Assembly: GCA_964521025.1 (NCBI GenBank)
Contig: CAZFPK010000031.1
Coordinates: forward strand, 1 to 36,361
DNA: 36,361 nucleotides
From: DRTC01 sp964521025
GTDB taxonomy: Bacteria > Cloacimonadota > Cloacimonadia > Cloacimonadales > TCS61
Reading direction: 5' to 3'
Shown: positions 1 to 7,987 of the stretch, piece by piece
How positions within the stretch are numbered: the first letter of the stretch is position 1
Layout: the number at the start of each line of letters is the position of its first letter
Notes under the pieces: model-generated
Seen by the model: the letters and a program-made list of their open reading frames with translations, nothing else
The model's database searches: none
What the model was told of the DNA's origin: nothing
Program-made: the position numbers and the translations under genes

Positions 1-118
1 GGGTTTACACGATTTGAGATGGTAATTTTGGGAAGTAACTGTTAAACTCAAGAAAGAATAAGCTGTTTCTCGGTAATATTGTCATCAGATTCCCAAAATG
101 AATAAAAATCTGTGTCTT

Positions 119-1114
119 CTACTCCTCTTCCTTAAACTCCCAATGCACATGTTCGGCAGTTCGGAAAGTATAAGTCCGCAGGAAATTCACAACTTTGGGA
201 ATGGAATATTCATTTTCTACGGCGAAATAATCTTTTTCCTTTAAGATCGGATGGAGAGATTCTCTTTCCAAAAGTGAAAGATCGATGATAATAGAAATGC
301 TATCGGTAGACGAGAGAAAATCAAAATTATCTTCCCGCACCAGAAAGTAGGAAACTTCATTACGGTGATGGACCGCCAGTGAATCCTTTAACGCTCTGAA
401 ATATTCATCATTCTGCAGATCGGAGATAACCATGATCTTCTGTTCCGGATGAAAAACATCAACAATACGAGCATCTTCCGGGATGGGAGCAGAATGTTCT
501 TTCCAATGAACGATTCCTTTGATGCCAGCAAAAATAAACCAGGCTGCGATCAGGAAAGATGCAAAATGAGCGATGATCTTCATCTCTTTCAATTTTGCCA
601 GAAGTCCGACAAAAGCGAGCGGAACGAGGAAAACTGTTGTTCCGAAAAAGAAGCCGAGAAAGAGTAGCATGCCACTGATTGCTCCACCCAGATCGATAGC
701 TTTGGAAAGGGCGATCAAAAACGAAGGACAAAAATTTATACCTGTCAGGATTCCCAAAATGATTGCTCTTTTGGTGAATCTCGTGAATTTCGGGATATGA
801 CATTTTTTAGATTTTTGTCTGGTTCGGATAGCAGATAAAATCAGATAAATGGAGAGTAATATATATGCGATTGATGTAAACAATTCGCGGCTGATGACAG
901 AAATCTTTGCTCCGGCAAATCCGGCTAAAGCTCCAAACGCAAGATAGGAAAAAAATCTTCCTAAAGAAATTTCTCCAACAGCCAACAGACTTTTAGTTAA
1001 TTTTCTCTCTTCGGTCAATAAATACGGCAAATAGATCGGAGAGCAGGTGATCAGACAGATCGAACCTGTGGAAAATCCTAAAACTAATCCTTCGATTAAT
1101 GTTTGTAATATCAT
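119..1114 (-). CDS. CcdA/DsbD-type membrane protein with extra soluble C-terminal domain
   Basis: 331 residues. About six hydrophobic helices fill residues 5-205, followed by a soluble tail of about 120 residues. Two repeat-like halves carry the Cys-Pro signatures of the CcdA/DsbD transmembrane family: Cys20 and Cys24-Ser-Pro in helix 1, and Cys129-Pro in helix 4. Members of this family carry thiol reducing power across the inner membrane to periplasmic proteins. The C-terminal domain (about 212-331) has no thioredoxin CxxC and I do not recognise it. The gene is the last of a minus-strand run encoding exported ferredoxins and a porin-like protein, so a role in maturing cysteine-rich envelope proteins is plausible, but this is inference. 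It could equally be annotated as a TauE/SafE- or UreH-like membrane protein. The family call is fairly sure; the role is not. Confidence 0.7.
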   Translation of the reverse strand: MILQTLIEGLVLGFSTGSICLITCSPIYLPYLLTEERKLTKSLLAVGEISLGRFFSYLAFGALAGFAGAKISVISRELFTSIAYILLSIYLILSAIRTRQKSKKCHIPKFTRFTKRAIILGILTGINFCPSFLIALSKAIDLGGAISGMLLFLGFFFGTTVFLVPLAFVGLLAKLKEMKIIAHFASFLIAAWFIFAGIKGIVHWKEHSAPIPEDARIVDVFHPEQKIMVISDLQNDEYFRALKDSLAVHHRNEVSYFLVREDNFDFLSSTDSISIIIDLSLLERESLHPILKEKDYFAVENEYSIPKVVNFLRTYTFRTAEHVHWEFKEEE

Positions 1115-1340
1115 TTTTAAATCTTACCGCAAAGGCGCAAAGGCGCAAAGGAAAATATTAAGGAGAATCTTTTTTTTGAAATTAATTTTATTTTTCATAT
1201 TTTTTTATATTTTGCAGAATGAGATTGCTTCCGACTTCGTTAAAACTACGTCGGACAAGTCGTTAGAAACATCGAAAGATTCCTCGCAAAGACATGTTTT
1301 TTCTTTCGTATTTTTCGTGTATTTCGTGGGTAAAGAATCA
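1115..1340. repeat. intergenic repeat-like filler between barrel gene and CcdA-like gene
   Basis: This 226-bp gap has no convincing gene. It holds a short tandem array of an 8-base unit, gcaaaggc, near 1130-1150. Near 1308-1331 it has a phrase close to the inverted repeats that flank tatD (21527-21553 and 22515-22541). An open frame crosses it on the plus strand, but its composition is that of low-complexity and repeat DNA. I see no clear terminator or promoter. Confidence 0.4.
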
Positions 1341-2549
1341 TCAGAAATTTAAGGTTGTTCCAACCGAAATTATGTTTTGTGAGGGATGGACTTTATAATC
1401 CGTGAATTGATTTTTGATCCAAATAGATTTTCCGGTTGAGAAGATATATTCCAGATTTGCTGAAAATTCTTGATACAGATCCGGAGCATATTTTCCTTCT
1501 CCGAAAAAGTATAAATTAACAAAAATATATTGATTCAATCCCAGAGAAACAAGATTTCCATCATTTTCAGGATTAATTTTAATTTCCACTAACAGGAAAG
1601 AATCACGGCTGTGCGAAGTCAAATAACTGTATTTTGCTTTGATGCGCAGCAAGTTTGAGATTCTCTGAATTTGTTTTGATTCGGAATCAAAACAGGAATG
1701 ATTCACATAAGAAATAAATCCGGCAAAAGATTTCCCAATCCTTTTTGTAAATCGCAGAGTTGCATTAAAATTATGGATTTGCTTTATGCTTTCAGATTTA
1801 GTTTGATAATACTTTATTTCGGAATTTAAAATGTTGAAAAGATCAAATCGATTAAAAAATCTCAGACCAAAATCAATTTGAGAATAGTTGAACCAGTTTT
1901 CTTCATTGAGATCGTTTTTATAATTTCCAGCAGAAAAAATACTGAACATATCGGAGATATCAAACTCTATTTCAGCAAAGGAAAAAAGGTCATTATCCCA
2001 CGAAAAATTTTCGCTGCTTTCGGAAATATTTTTATAGTACAAATTCCTGATTCTGTTGTTCAATTTTAAATGAAATCCCTTCCAAAAAGTATTGTATTGA
2101 AATTCCGTATTATGAACGGTCTGCTGTTGGCTCGTGCTTTCAATTCCGGGAATGGAGAGAAGTTTAGTATTTTCATCTTCGTACCAGCGATTGCTGTATT
2201 GCATTTTCAAGTAATGGGAATTTTTGGAAAAAGAGACCTTGATCTTTGTATAATTATTCAAGAATGAATTACGCAGTTCATGACTTTTTTCCGAATAAAA
2301 AAGAGTGTTCTCGATCGTTAGATCAAGATTTTTTCCCAGGTTTGTTTGCAGGAGATGATCCCATTCAAAGCCGGATTTAAGAGAAGTATCGACTGTAAAA
2401 TTTTCTACTTCAGAAGTTCCGGTAATGAATTCGGTTTCGGAATCAGAGCCTGTTTTGAAGGCACGATAACTGAGCTGGCTCCAGTTTGTGAGGGCTGAAA
2501 TAGAAAGGATCCAATAGACTATCAGAAAGACTAAAACTTTTTTTTTCAT
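1341..2549 (-). CDS. putative outer-membrane beta-barrel protein
   Basis: 402 residues. A signal-peptide-like N terminus (MKKK followed by a hydrophobic stretch to about residue 20) leads into a long series of alternating polar/hydrophobic strands rich in Tyr, Phe, Asn and Ser. The protein ends in Phe after a strand-like segment (VGTTLNF), the usual C-terminal signature of outer-membrane barrels. There is no recognisable enzymatic domain. It lies downstream of four genes for iron-sulfur proteins on the same strand, separated from the nearest by a block of four small hairpins (2567-2665). In that setting it could be the outer-membrane part of an electron-transfer or ion-uptake route. That role is inference from position; the barrel call rests on composition and the C-terminal residue. 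Confidence 0.6.
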   Translation of the reverse strand: MKKKVLVFLIVYWILSISALTNWSQLSYRAFKTGSDSETEFITGTSEVENFTVDTSLKSGFEWDHLLQTNLGKNLDLTIENTLFYSEKSHELRNSFLNNYTKIKVSFSKNSHYLKMQYSNRWYEDENTKLLSIPGIESTSQQQTVHNTEFQYNTFWKGFHLKLNNRIRNLYYKNISESSENFSWDNDLFSFAEIEFDISDMFSIFSAGNYKNDLNEENWFNYSQIDFGLRFFNRFDLFNILNSEIKYYQTKSESIKQIHNFNATLRFTKRIGKSFAGFISYVNHSCFDSESKQIQRISNLLRIKAKYSYLTSHSRDSFLLVEIKINPENDGNLVSLGLNQYIFVNLYFFGEGKYAPDLYQEFSANLEYIFSTGKSIWIKNQFTDYKVHPSQNIISVGTTLNF

Positions 2550-2566
2550 TTGAACTCTTTGTGTAA

Positions 2567-2665
2567 CACAATCATTCCTGATTGTGAATGTAAAACAAGA
2601 TTCCGATCTTGTTCTTTTTTCTCAAAGCAGGAGCTTTGAGATACATTTCGATTTCGGAAAATCGA
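2567..2665. repeat. four consecutive short stem-loops with TCC/GGA loops
   Basis: Four perfect hairpins follow one another: CACAATCA-TTCC-TGATTGTG (2567-2586), AACAAGAT-TCCG-ATCTTGTT (2594-2613), CTCAAAGC-AGGA-GCTTTGAG (2621-2640) and TCGATTT-CGGA-AAATCGA (2648-2665). Stems are 7-8 bp and every loop is 4 nt. Loops of the first two contain TCC and those of the last two contain GGA, so the second pair mirrors the first. They fill the space between a ferredoxin stop codon and the start of the barrel gene. They could be mobile palindromes, mRNA-processing or stability hairpins, or a regulatory leader. Confidence 0.75.
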
Positions 2666-2670
2666 GTTAC

Positions 2671-2919
2671 TTAATATATCGCATTCTCCGGACAAACAGT
2701 AATACACTGTCCGCACTGATTACATTTCGTCTGATCGATAACTGCTTTTCCTTCCAAACCGAACTCCAGAGCATCGACAGGACAAATCCGGATACAACGA
2801 GAACAGGAATTGCAGGAAGAGGAATCGACGAAATACTGGAAACTAACCGCCTTTTCGCATCCCCAAAATATCAGGAAAACCAGGATTATCGGAATTATTA
2901 TTTTTATTGCTTTTTTCAT
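2671..2919 (-). CDS. exported dicluster ferredoxin, predicted lipoprotein
   Basis: 82 residues from the MKKAIK start. The N terminus is a lipoprotein signal: a hydrophobic core, then Phe-Trp-Gly-Cys21 as lipobox. The rest is a 2x[4Fe-4S] ferredoxin with Cys36, 39, 42, 46-Pro and Cys66, 69, 72, 76-Pro, and the family's GKAVID linker between the motifs. An 8Fe-8S ferredoxin placed outside the cytoplasmic membrane is unusual, since most soluble ferredoxins are cytosolic. The start codon shares one base with the stop of the upstream ferredoxin gene (TAATG), which implies translational coupling and supports this start over one ten codons upstream. It probably relays single electrons between membrane-anchored partners in this cluster. 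Confident in fold and export, not in partner. Confidence 0.85.
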   Translation of the reverse strand: MKKAIKIIIPIILVFLIFWGCEKAVSFQYFVDSSSCNSCSRCIRICPVDALEFGLEGKAVIDQTKCNQCGQCITVCPENAIY

Positions 2920-3161
2920 TAGAATTTCCTGATCGCCTCGTAAGTGCAAGATTTAATACAGATCTCGCATTTGATACATTTTTCCTGATCGATAACAGCT
3001 TTCCCGTCTATCATTTCGATCGCATTCACCGGACAAACACTTTGACAATCAGCGCAACCGGCACAGGATTTACTTTCAATAGCTATCATCCATTTTGTTA
3101 CACTGAAGATCAGGGAGCATAAAATTAGAAAAATCAAAACTGCTACTATTTTTGTTTTCAT
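2919..3161 (-). CDS. membrane-anchored dicluster ferredoxin
   Basis: 80 residues from MKTKIV, which has an upstream GGAA-type ribosome site; a start seven codons earlier is also open. Residues 4-25 form one hydrophobic helix with no proper lipobox, so it is most likely a signal anchor. Two [4Fe-4S] motifs follow: Cys33, 36, 39, 43-Pro and Cys62, 65, 68, 72. The last motif ends Cys-Thr rather than the usual Cys-Pro. The stop overlaps the start of the next ferredoxin gene by one base, so the two are probably made in a fixed ratio. Its paralogue next door and the larger FN3 ferredoxin upstream suggest a relay of tethered iron-sulfur proteins in the periplasm. Confidence 0.82.
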   Translation of the reverse strand: MKTKIVAVLIFLILCSLIFSVTKWMIAIESKSCAGCADCQSVCPVNAIEMIDGKAVIDQEKCIKCEICIKSCTYEAIRKF

Positions 3162-3182
3162 TTTTTTATTCCATTCTATCAT

Positions 3183-3412
3183 TATGAGGTTTCTTCCTGC
3201 TTTCCTATCGAGGAATTTTAAGAATTCTTTCAGTGTAATGTTACTTAAATTCTATAAATCTTGTGATTCTCTTGCTTTTCTCACAAGATTAGGAATCTCC
3301 AAGGAAGAATCTGAGATCGGGTTGATGACAGTAGATTCTTCGAAAGAGTTCCTCTATTAGATTACTCCGGACTTCGCTTCGCTACGACTCGGCAAGCAGA
3401 ATGACATTAAAA
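3183..3412. repeat. interspersed-repeat remnant in operon gap
   Basis: A 230-bp gap without a gene between the FN3 ferredoxin gene and the two small ferredoxin genes. It has phrases shared with other intergenic regions here: agattcttcg-type runs and a right end reading agaatgacatt, like the terminal repeat of the element at 19270-19415. It looks like a degenerate copy of that interspersed family. Its position inside the ferredoxin cluster may weaken co-transcription. Confidence 0.4.
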
Positions 3413-5551
3413 TTAATACGAAACCACCGATAACCTGATCAAATTCCAGGGACACGAACAAATCCCGCATGCATCACAAATATCAGGATCGATTGTTTTA
3501 TAAGGACCAACATCGGATATCGCACCTTCCGGACAGTCATTTATGCATTGACCGCAATCATGACATGCTCCGTGATTTATCTGGTAAACGATCTTCCCGC
3601 CCGGAGAATTGGAAATTTCACTCTCATTATCATTATCATCATAAGTTTTGATGGCAAAATAATAGATCGTTCCGCCGTCTAACCCGGAAATTTCGCAGGT
3701 TTGTTGAGTTCCGGCAGATTCAGGATCAGGAGGATCGGCAAATTGAGTAGCAAAATCCCAGGTAAATTCTTCGATGGGAAAGGTCGCATACCTGATGTCA
3801 TAATAAGAAGCAGTTCCTTCGTTATCGTCGTCTCCGGGAGCATTCCAGCGAATTTTCATACGATAGGACGGAATACTGAATTCATCGAGAACGACCAGAT
3901 CCGTTATTGCAGCCGGGGGAATTTCATCGAGAAAGATCTCTGCTTGAGCATTATTGGAAATCCCGGAAGAATTTAGACTTTCATCGATAGCTTTGATCGC
4001 GAAAAAGTAATTGATCCCGGGTGTTAGATCATAGGCAACATAAGTCTCGGAAGTTCCGGAAAAAGATGGTTGCGGAGGATTCGGTAATAGACTTGCTTCC
4101 GACCAGTTTTCTTCCGTAATTTCTGCATCCGAAAATCTGATCTCATAAAATGCTGCCTGTCCTTCCATGCCGTCATCACCGACAGCAGTCCAGGTCAGGA
4201 TGATGATATCTTCCGTTGGTAAAGCTGCTAGATCTGATATTTGTCCGGGAGGAGTTTCATCAGGAATTTCCGTTGTCTGATCGTTCACAACATTAGATAA
4301 ATTCGAGATATTCTGTGCTTCATCCAGAACTTTTACAGCAGCATAATACATTGTTACGGATTCGAGTTCTGTAATTAGGAACGATTCAGTTGAACCAGCA
4401 ATTTGCGGGGAAATTGTTTGTTCGATTTCCGGGATTTCACCCCAGTTTTCTTCGGTTATATTTTCGGTGTGAACTTTGATTACATATTCAGCTGCAAATC
4501 CTTCATTTCCGTTATCTCCGACAGCAGTCCAGTTTAATTGAATGGAATTATAAGAAGCGGATATGATCGTGAGATCGTTAATATCGGCAGGAGGAACAAT
4601 GTCACCAATAATAGCAGCAGTAGTATTATTGGAAATTTCCGAATCATTATCTTCCTCGTCAAAAACTTTTATAGCAAAATAATAATTGATCTGTGGAGGG
4701 AGGTCATCGATATAAAAATATTCTAAAATTCCGGATTGTGATGGGATCAAATTCTGAAAATATTCGCTCGCAGCATTCCAATTTGAGTCATCGATTTCAT
4801 TTTCGCTGTAACGGATCTCGTATCGATTAGCGGAACCATCCAAACTATCATCTCCGACCGCAGTCCAGATCAATTCGAGAGAATCTTCAAAAGAGTTGGA
4901 TATCAGGTCGGTTATCGCAGCCGGTGGTATTTCATCATGATATTCTCCCTGGATAAGAACATCGCAGGAAACGGTTTCGGAAAATTGATTTAACTCATCA
5001 AATGCTTGTAAATTAACTGTTATTAACTCTTCCGGTGGAAGATCATTCAATATCCAGTTTTCTTCGATACCGGCAAAATGGGGAAGAGGAGCTTCAAAAT
5101 CTGTCTGGATCGTTTGTTCGTTCTGATCTTTTAAGGTCAGTTCATAACGATAGACCAGCCCCAGGGTATCGTCATCTCCCGGAGCGATGAACTGAATTTC
5201 CAGTTTTCCGAAAGTATCCGAAACTGCAGAGAAATCTGCTATATTTCCCGGAGATATATTGTCTATTTTAAGAGTGATAGCATTTTCCGGGCAGCTGAAA
5301 TTATTGATACACTGCATACACTCCGTGCATTTTTCTCCGTTGATATAAGTCGTTCCGGTTCTCTCATCTATCTCGATGGCATCCTGCGGACAGTTGAAAT
5401 CTTCGACACATTCCAAACAACCCGAACAAGCAGAATATTCGATCCTGACTTTCTGTACTATTTGTTGAATTTTTGCGATGTCATCTGTACAACTCATTAA
5501 TAACATAATTATAAAGGATAAAGAGATAAATAAGTAAATGTATTTTTTCAT
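3413..5551 (-). CDS. lipoprotein with ferredoxin domains at both ends of five FN3 repeats
   Basis: 712 residues from the start preceded by GAGGAA at good spacing; a start five codons upstream is open but lacks this site. Residues 1-21 are a lipoprotein signal ending Leu-Met-Ser-Cys21. A first dicluster ferredoxin domain follows: Cys42, 45, 48, 54-Pro and Cys75, 78, 81, 87-Pro, both with five residues before the last Cys instead of three. Five FN3-like domains of about 105 residues span roughly 99-655, each with a WTAVGDD or similar motif. A second dicluster domain closes the protein (Cys663, 666, 669, 673-Pro; Cys692, 695, 698, 700-Pro, the last with only one residue before its final Cys). 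The FN3 stalk would hold two redox heads apart, as a cable or spacer from membrane to surface. That function is inference; I know no named family with this layout. Confidence 0.8.
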   Translation of the reverse strand: MKKYIYLFISLSFIIMLLMSCTDDIAKIQQIVQKVRIEYSACSGCLECVEDFNCPQDAIEIDERTGTTYINGEKCTECMQCINNFSCPENAITLKIDNISPGNIADFSAVSDTFGKLEIQFIAPGDDDTLGLVYRYELTLKDQNEQTIQTDFEAPLPHFAGIEENWILNDLPPEELITVNLQAFDELNQFSETVSCDVLIQGEYHDEIPPAAITDLISNSFEDSLELIWTAVGDDSLDGSANRYEIRYSENEIDDSNWNAASEYFQNLIPSQSGILEYFYIDDLPPQINYYFAIKVFDEEDNDSEISNNTTAAIIGDIVPPADINDLTIISASYNSIQLNWTAVGDNGNEGFAAEYVIKVHTENITEENWGEIPEIEQTISPQIAGSTESFLITELESVTMYYAAVKVLDEAQNISNLSNVVNDQTTEIPDETPPGQISDLAALPTEDIIILTWTAVGDDGMEGQAAFYEIRFSDAEITEENWSEASLLPNPPQPSFSGTSETYVAYDLTPGINYFFAIKAIDESLNSSGISNNAQAEIFLDEIPPAAITDLVVLDEFSIPSYRMKIRWNAPGDDDNEGTASYYDIRYATFPIEEFTWDFATQFADPPDPESAGTQQTCEISGLDGGTIYYFAIKTYDDNDNESEISNSPGGKIVYQINHGACHDCGQCINDCPEGAISDVGPYKTIDPDICDACGICSCPWNLIRLSVVSY

Positions 5552-5576
5552 TTTAAATTTCCTCATATTGTCTTAA

Positions 5577-6374
5577 TTATTTCTTACTGAAATATTTGAT
5601 TTTCCATGATTCCGGTCGAGGACATTTCTCTAAACATTTATTACAGTAAATACATTCGACATCAGCGATGATCTCTTTATCGTAAATTGCGATCTGCATC
5701 GGGCAGTTTTTAGTACATATATTACAATTGGAGCAGACTTCCAGGTTCTTAATAAATTTAGTCCTTGGAATATGCATCAATTTTCCGATCCATTGAAAAA
5801 TGTTCATCAAAGCAGCATAAGGACAGGCATAGCGACACCAGAATCTTTCGAGGAAAAATCCAACAAAAAAAATAATAACAAGAGTAATTATTCCGGCAAT
5901 TTTTAGATGTTGGGGATGAGAGATCGACAAAACAGGACAAAATTTCATAAATCCGTATTGGAAAATTCCGTATGCGGCAATGACGGTGATCAGGAAAAAT
6001 AGATATTTAAAGATCAAAAATATCTTGTGCAGAGGTTTGGGGAGGTCATGAAGTCTCGGTTTTTTTGATACCGGATTCAACATAAAAATTATTTCCTGGA
6101 TCGTCCCGATCGGGCAAACATAACCGCAGAATCTCCTGCCTAGGAAAATCGTCAGGAGCAGGATCACAAGACCGGTTATGATCGCAACCGGAAAAATAAA
6201 TTTGTTAAAAGAAGGATTTAAACCCATCGCACCGAAACAAACGCTGGCATAAGGACAATATTGATGAGCAACTTTCAGTGTTCCCTGGATCAAAAAGAAA
6301 ATTACGATCAAAGAAATGATCAAGAATATCCACTGGATTATTTTGCGGAAAATAATTCGGTTTATATCTTTCAT
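5577..6374 (-). CDS. NapH-like membrane polyferredoxin
   Basis: 265 residues. Four to five transmembrane helices (near 15-31, 60-78, 118-140, 158-175) are followed by a soluble iron-sulfur domain. The NapH/NosR-type signatures are present: CGYVCP at Cys83/Cys87 and CRYACP at Cys180/Cys184. Two [4Fe-4S] motifs lie at Cys214, 217, 220, 224-Pro and Cys241, 244, 247, 251-Pro. An additional Cys40-Pro and Cys46 pair lies after helix 1. Proteins of this family pass electrons between the quinone pool or cytoplasm and periplasmic redox proteins. The FN3 ferredoxin gene starts 25 bp downstream and an anchored ferredoxin gene lies upstream, so this is the likely inner-membrane entry point of the cluster. 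No nitrate or nitrous oxide reductase genes are nearby, so napH or nosR would be the wrong symbol. Confidence 0.85.
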   Translation of the reverse strand: MKDINRIIFRKIIQWIFLIISLIVIFFLIQGTLKVAHQYCPYASVCFGAMGLNPSFNKFIFPVAIITGLVILLLTIFLGRRFCGYVCPIGTIQEIIFMLNPVSKKPRLHDLPKPLHKIFLIFKYLFFLITVIAAYGIFQYGFMKFCPVLSISHPQHLKIAGIITLVIIFFVGFFLERFWCRYACPYAALMNIFQWIGKLMHIPRTKFIKNLEVCSNCNICTKNCPMQIAIYDKEIIADVECIYCNKCLEKCPRPESWKIKYFSKK

Positions 6375-6512
6375 AAATTTATAAAAACTTTGTGAAAATT
6401 ATCTATTAAGAATTTCTTCTGTATAATTTGCACAAAGATGATCTTATTGAGAACTTGTTGATCAATTGTATCGGAATTTTGATCTTTTTTCACAAACCTT
6501 CAAGGTTTTGTT

Positions 6513-7091
6513 TTATTTATTTCTGGAAATTGCTTTCACCGGACAGCCGTTGTAATCCTGTCCGTTACCGATTTCACAGATCCCGCAGCCGATACATTTA
6601 TCAGCATCGATAACAGCTCTTCCGTTGATCATTGTTATCGCTTGGACAGGACAACTATTGACGCACAATTGACAGCCGATACACTTGTCCGGATCGACTG
6701 AAAATATTTGTATAACGACTTCCGAATCGCTCCACAGAGGTTCACCATCCTCGGTTCGAAATTCGATCAATTTATCATTGAGAGTGAAATTAACAGCAGC
6801 GATATTTTTTTCAAAGACAAAACCATTCAGGGAGAATTCTTTTTTTTCTTCAAGCACAATTTCGTTTTTTTCCATATATTCCTGAGGTGCTAAATACAAG
6901 CGGTAAATTCCATCTCCTGCTTTGATAAGCCATTTTTCATTATCTTGAAATAATTTCCCGGAAATCGTCTGAAAAGTACCGAATTTGACAATATCATCCC
7001 CGGTTAATTGACGGTTATTAGCAATAATACCGCTGACGATAAATATGATAACGACTGTCAGGATAAATCCCTTAAATTTTTCGTTCTTCAT
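6513..7091 (-). CDS. membrane-anchored protein with C-terminal dicluster ferredoxin
   Basis: 192 residues. One N-terminal helix (about 8-24) anchors a beta-rich domain (30-128) that I do not recognise, possibly OB-like. A ferredoxin domain follows with Cys137, 140, 143, 147-Pro and Cys166, 169, 172, 183-Pro. The second motif has a ten-residue insertion before its last Cys (GICEIGNGQDYNGCP), a variation seen in some dicluster ferredoxins. It is the first gene of the iron-sulfur cluster. A purine-rich AGGAAG site precedes the start, and only 44 bp separate it from the SRAP gene upstream, so it could be co-transcribed with that gene or have a promoter there. Likely a periplasm-facing electron carrier working with the NapH-like protein. 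Confidence 0.8.
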   Translation of the reverse strand: MKNEKFKGFILTVVIIFIVSGIIANNRQLTGDDIVKFGTFQTISGKLFQDNEKWLIKAGDGIYRLYLAPQEYMEKNEIVLEEKKEFSLNGFVFEKNIAAVNFTLNDKLIEFRTEDGEPLWSDSEVVIQIFSVDPDKCIGCQLCVNSCPVQAITMINGRAVIDADKCIGCGICEIGNGQDYNGCPVKAISRNK

Positions 7092-7135
7092 ACTTTCACT
7101 TCCTCAAATTACTTTTCATTAAAGAAAAGCATTAA

Positions 7136-7795
7136 TTATTCCAGTGTTGGCAAAATTAAATTTCGTGAATTATTGTCAACAGAATTGACGATTCGAGATA
7201 CTTTATGAGAATCGGTCTCATCTGCAGGATACGGTATCAACATTTTTTGAAGTTCTTCCGGAATCTGATCAGAAAGCCATTTTGATTCATTTTTTTGGGA
7301 TAAAATTACAGGCATGCGTGGATGGAATTCCCTGATTTTATCATTTGGAGTTGTAGTGATGATCGAGCAGGATTTGATCTCTTCACCAGCAGGAGATTTC
7401 CATCGTTCCCAGATCCCGGCAAAAGAAAATATTTTCCGATTCTTCAGGAAAATGTAAAAAGGTTGCTTGTCATGTTTACGCCATTCAAAGAAACCATTTG
7501 CTAAAATGAGACATCTTCTTTTCTGAAAAGCATATTTAAAACTCGGTTTTTCCGTAATCGTTTCCGCTCTCGTATTGATCATTTTATAACCGATATTCTT
7601 ATCTTTTGCCCAGAACGGGATCAAACCCCACTTGAAGAATTCCAGGTAATTTCCATCCGGTTTTTTTGTAACTGCCAGGATCTTCTGTCCCGGAGCGATA
7701 TTATAATTCTCTTTGAATTGCTCGATAGAATTCAAAGAATCCGCATAATCGATAATTGCCTGCACGCTGCTGAACAAAGCGAATCTTCCACACAT
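7136..7795 (-). CDS. yedK: SRAP domain protein (YedK/HMCES family)
   Basis: 219 residues starting at MCGRF, where Cys2 becomes the N-terminal catalytic cysteine after Met removal. This fixes the start eight codons inside the longest open frame, and an AGGAAG site precedes it. Family motifs are in order: NIAPGQ, INTRAET, RRCLILANGFFEW and HPRMPVIL, including the conserved Asn-x-Arg-Ala-Glu and His residues. SRAP proteins form a thiazolidine cross-link to abasic sites in single-stranded DNA and protect them from cleavage. In many genomes they lie near SOS genes; here dinB, umuC and umuD follow within 5 kb. High confidence. Confidence 0.95.
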   Translation of the reverse strand: MCGRFALFSSVQAIIDYADSLNSIEQFKENYNIAPGQKILAVTKKPDGNYLEFFKWGLIPFWAKDKNIGYKMINTRAETITEKPSFKYAFQKRRCLILANGFFEWRKHDKQPFYIFLKNRKIFSFAGIWERWKSPAGEEIKSCSIITTTPNDKIREFHPRMPVILSQKNESKWLSDQIPEELQKMLIPYPADETDSHKVSRIVNSVDNNSRNLILPTLE

Positions 7796-7987
7796 AAAAT
7801 TCTTCCTTCCTTGAGACAACCTGTCCGGTTATTCTTTTTCACAAATTTTAACTTTTATATTCCTAACACTTAAAATATTATCGATGTTTTGGGGCAAGAT
7901 ATTTTTTATCGCATTTTTTTATTTGACTGTTTTTTTGAGCAAATAAACTTTAACTTTTGCTAAAAGTAGGGGAATAGGTGGATTATT

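Noticed and set aside
1047..1352. 101-codon plus-strand open frame
   Set aside because: Starts inside the CcdA-like gene and runs through low-complexity repeat DNA; no ribosome site.
5577..6374. napH or nosR of a denitrification pathway
   Set aside because: The membrane and Cys-motif pattern fits the family, but no reductase or haem genes are present, so only the family name is justified.
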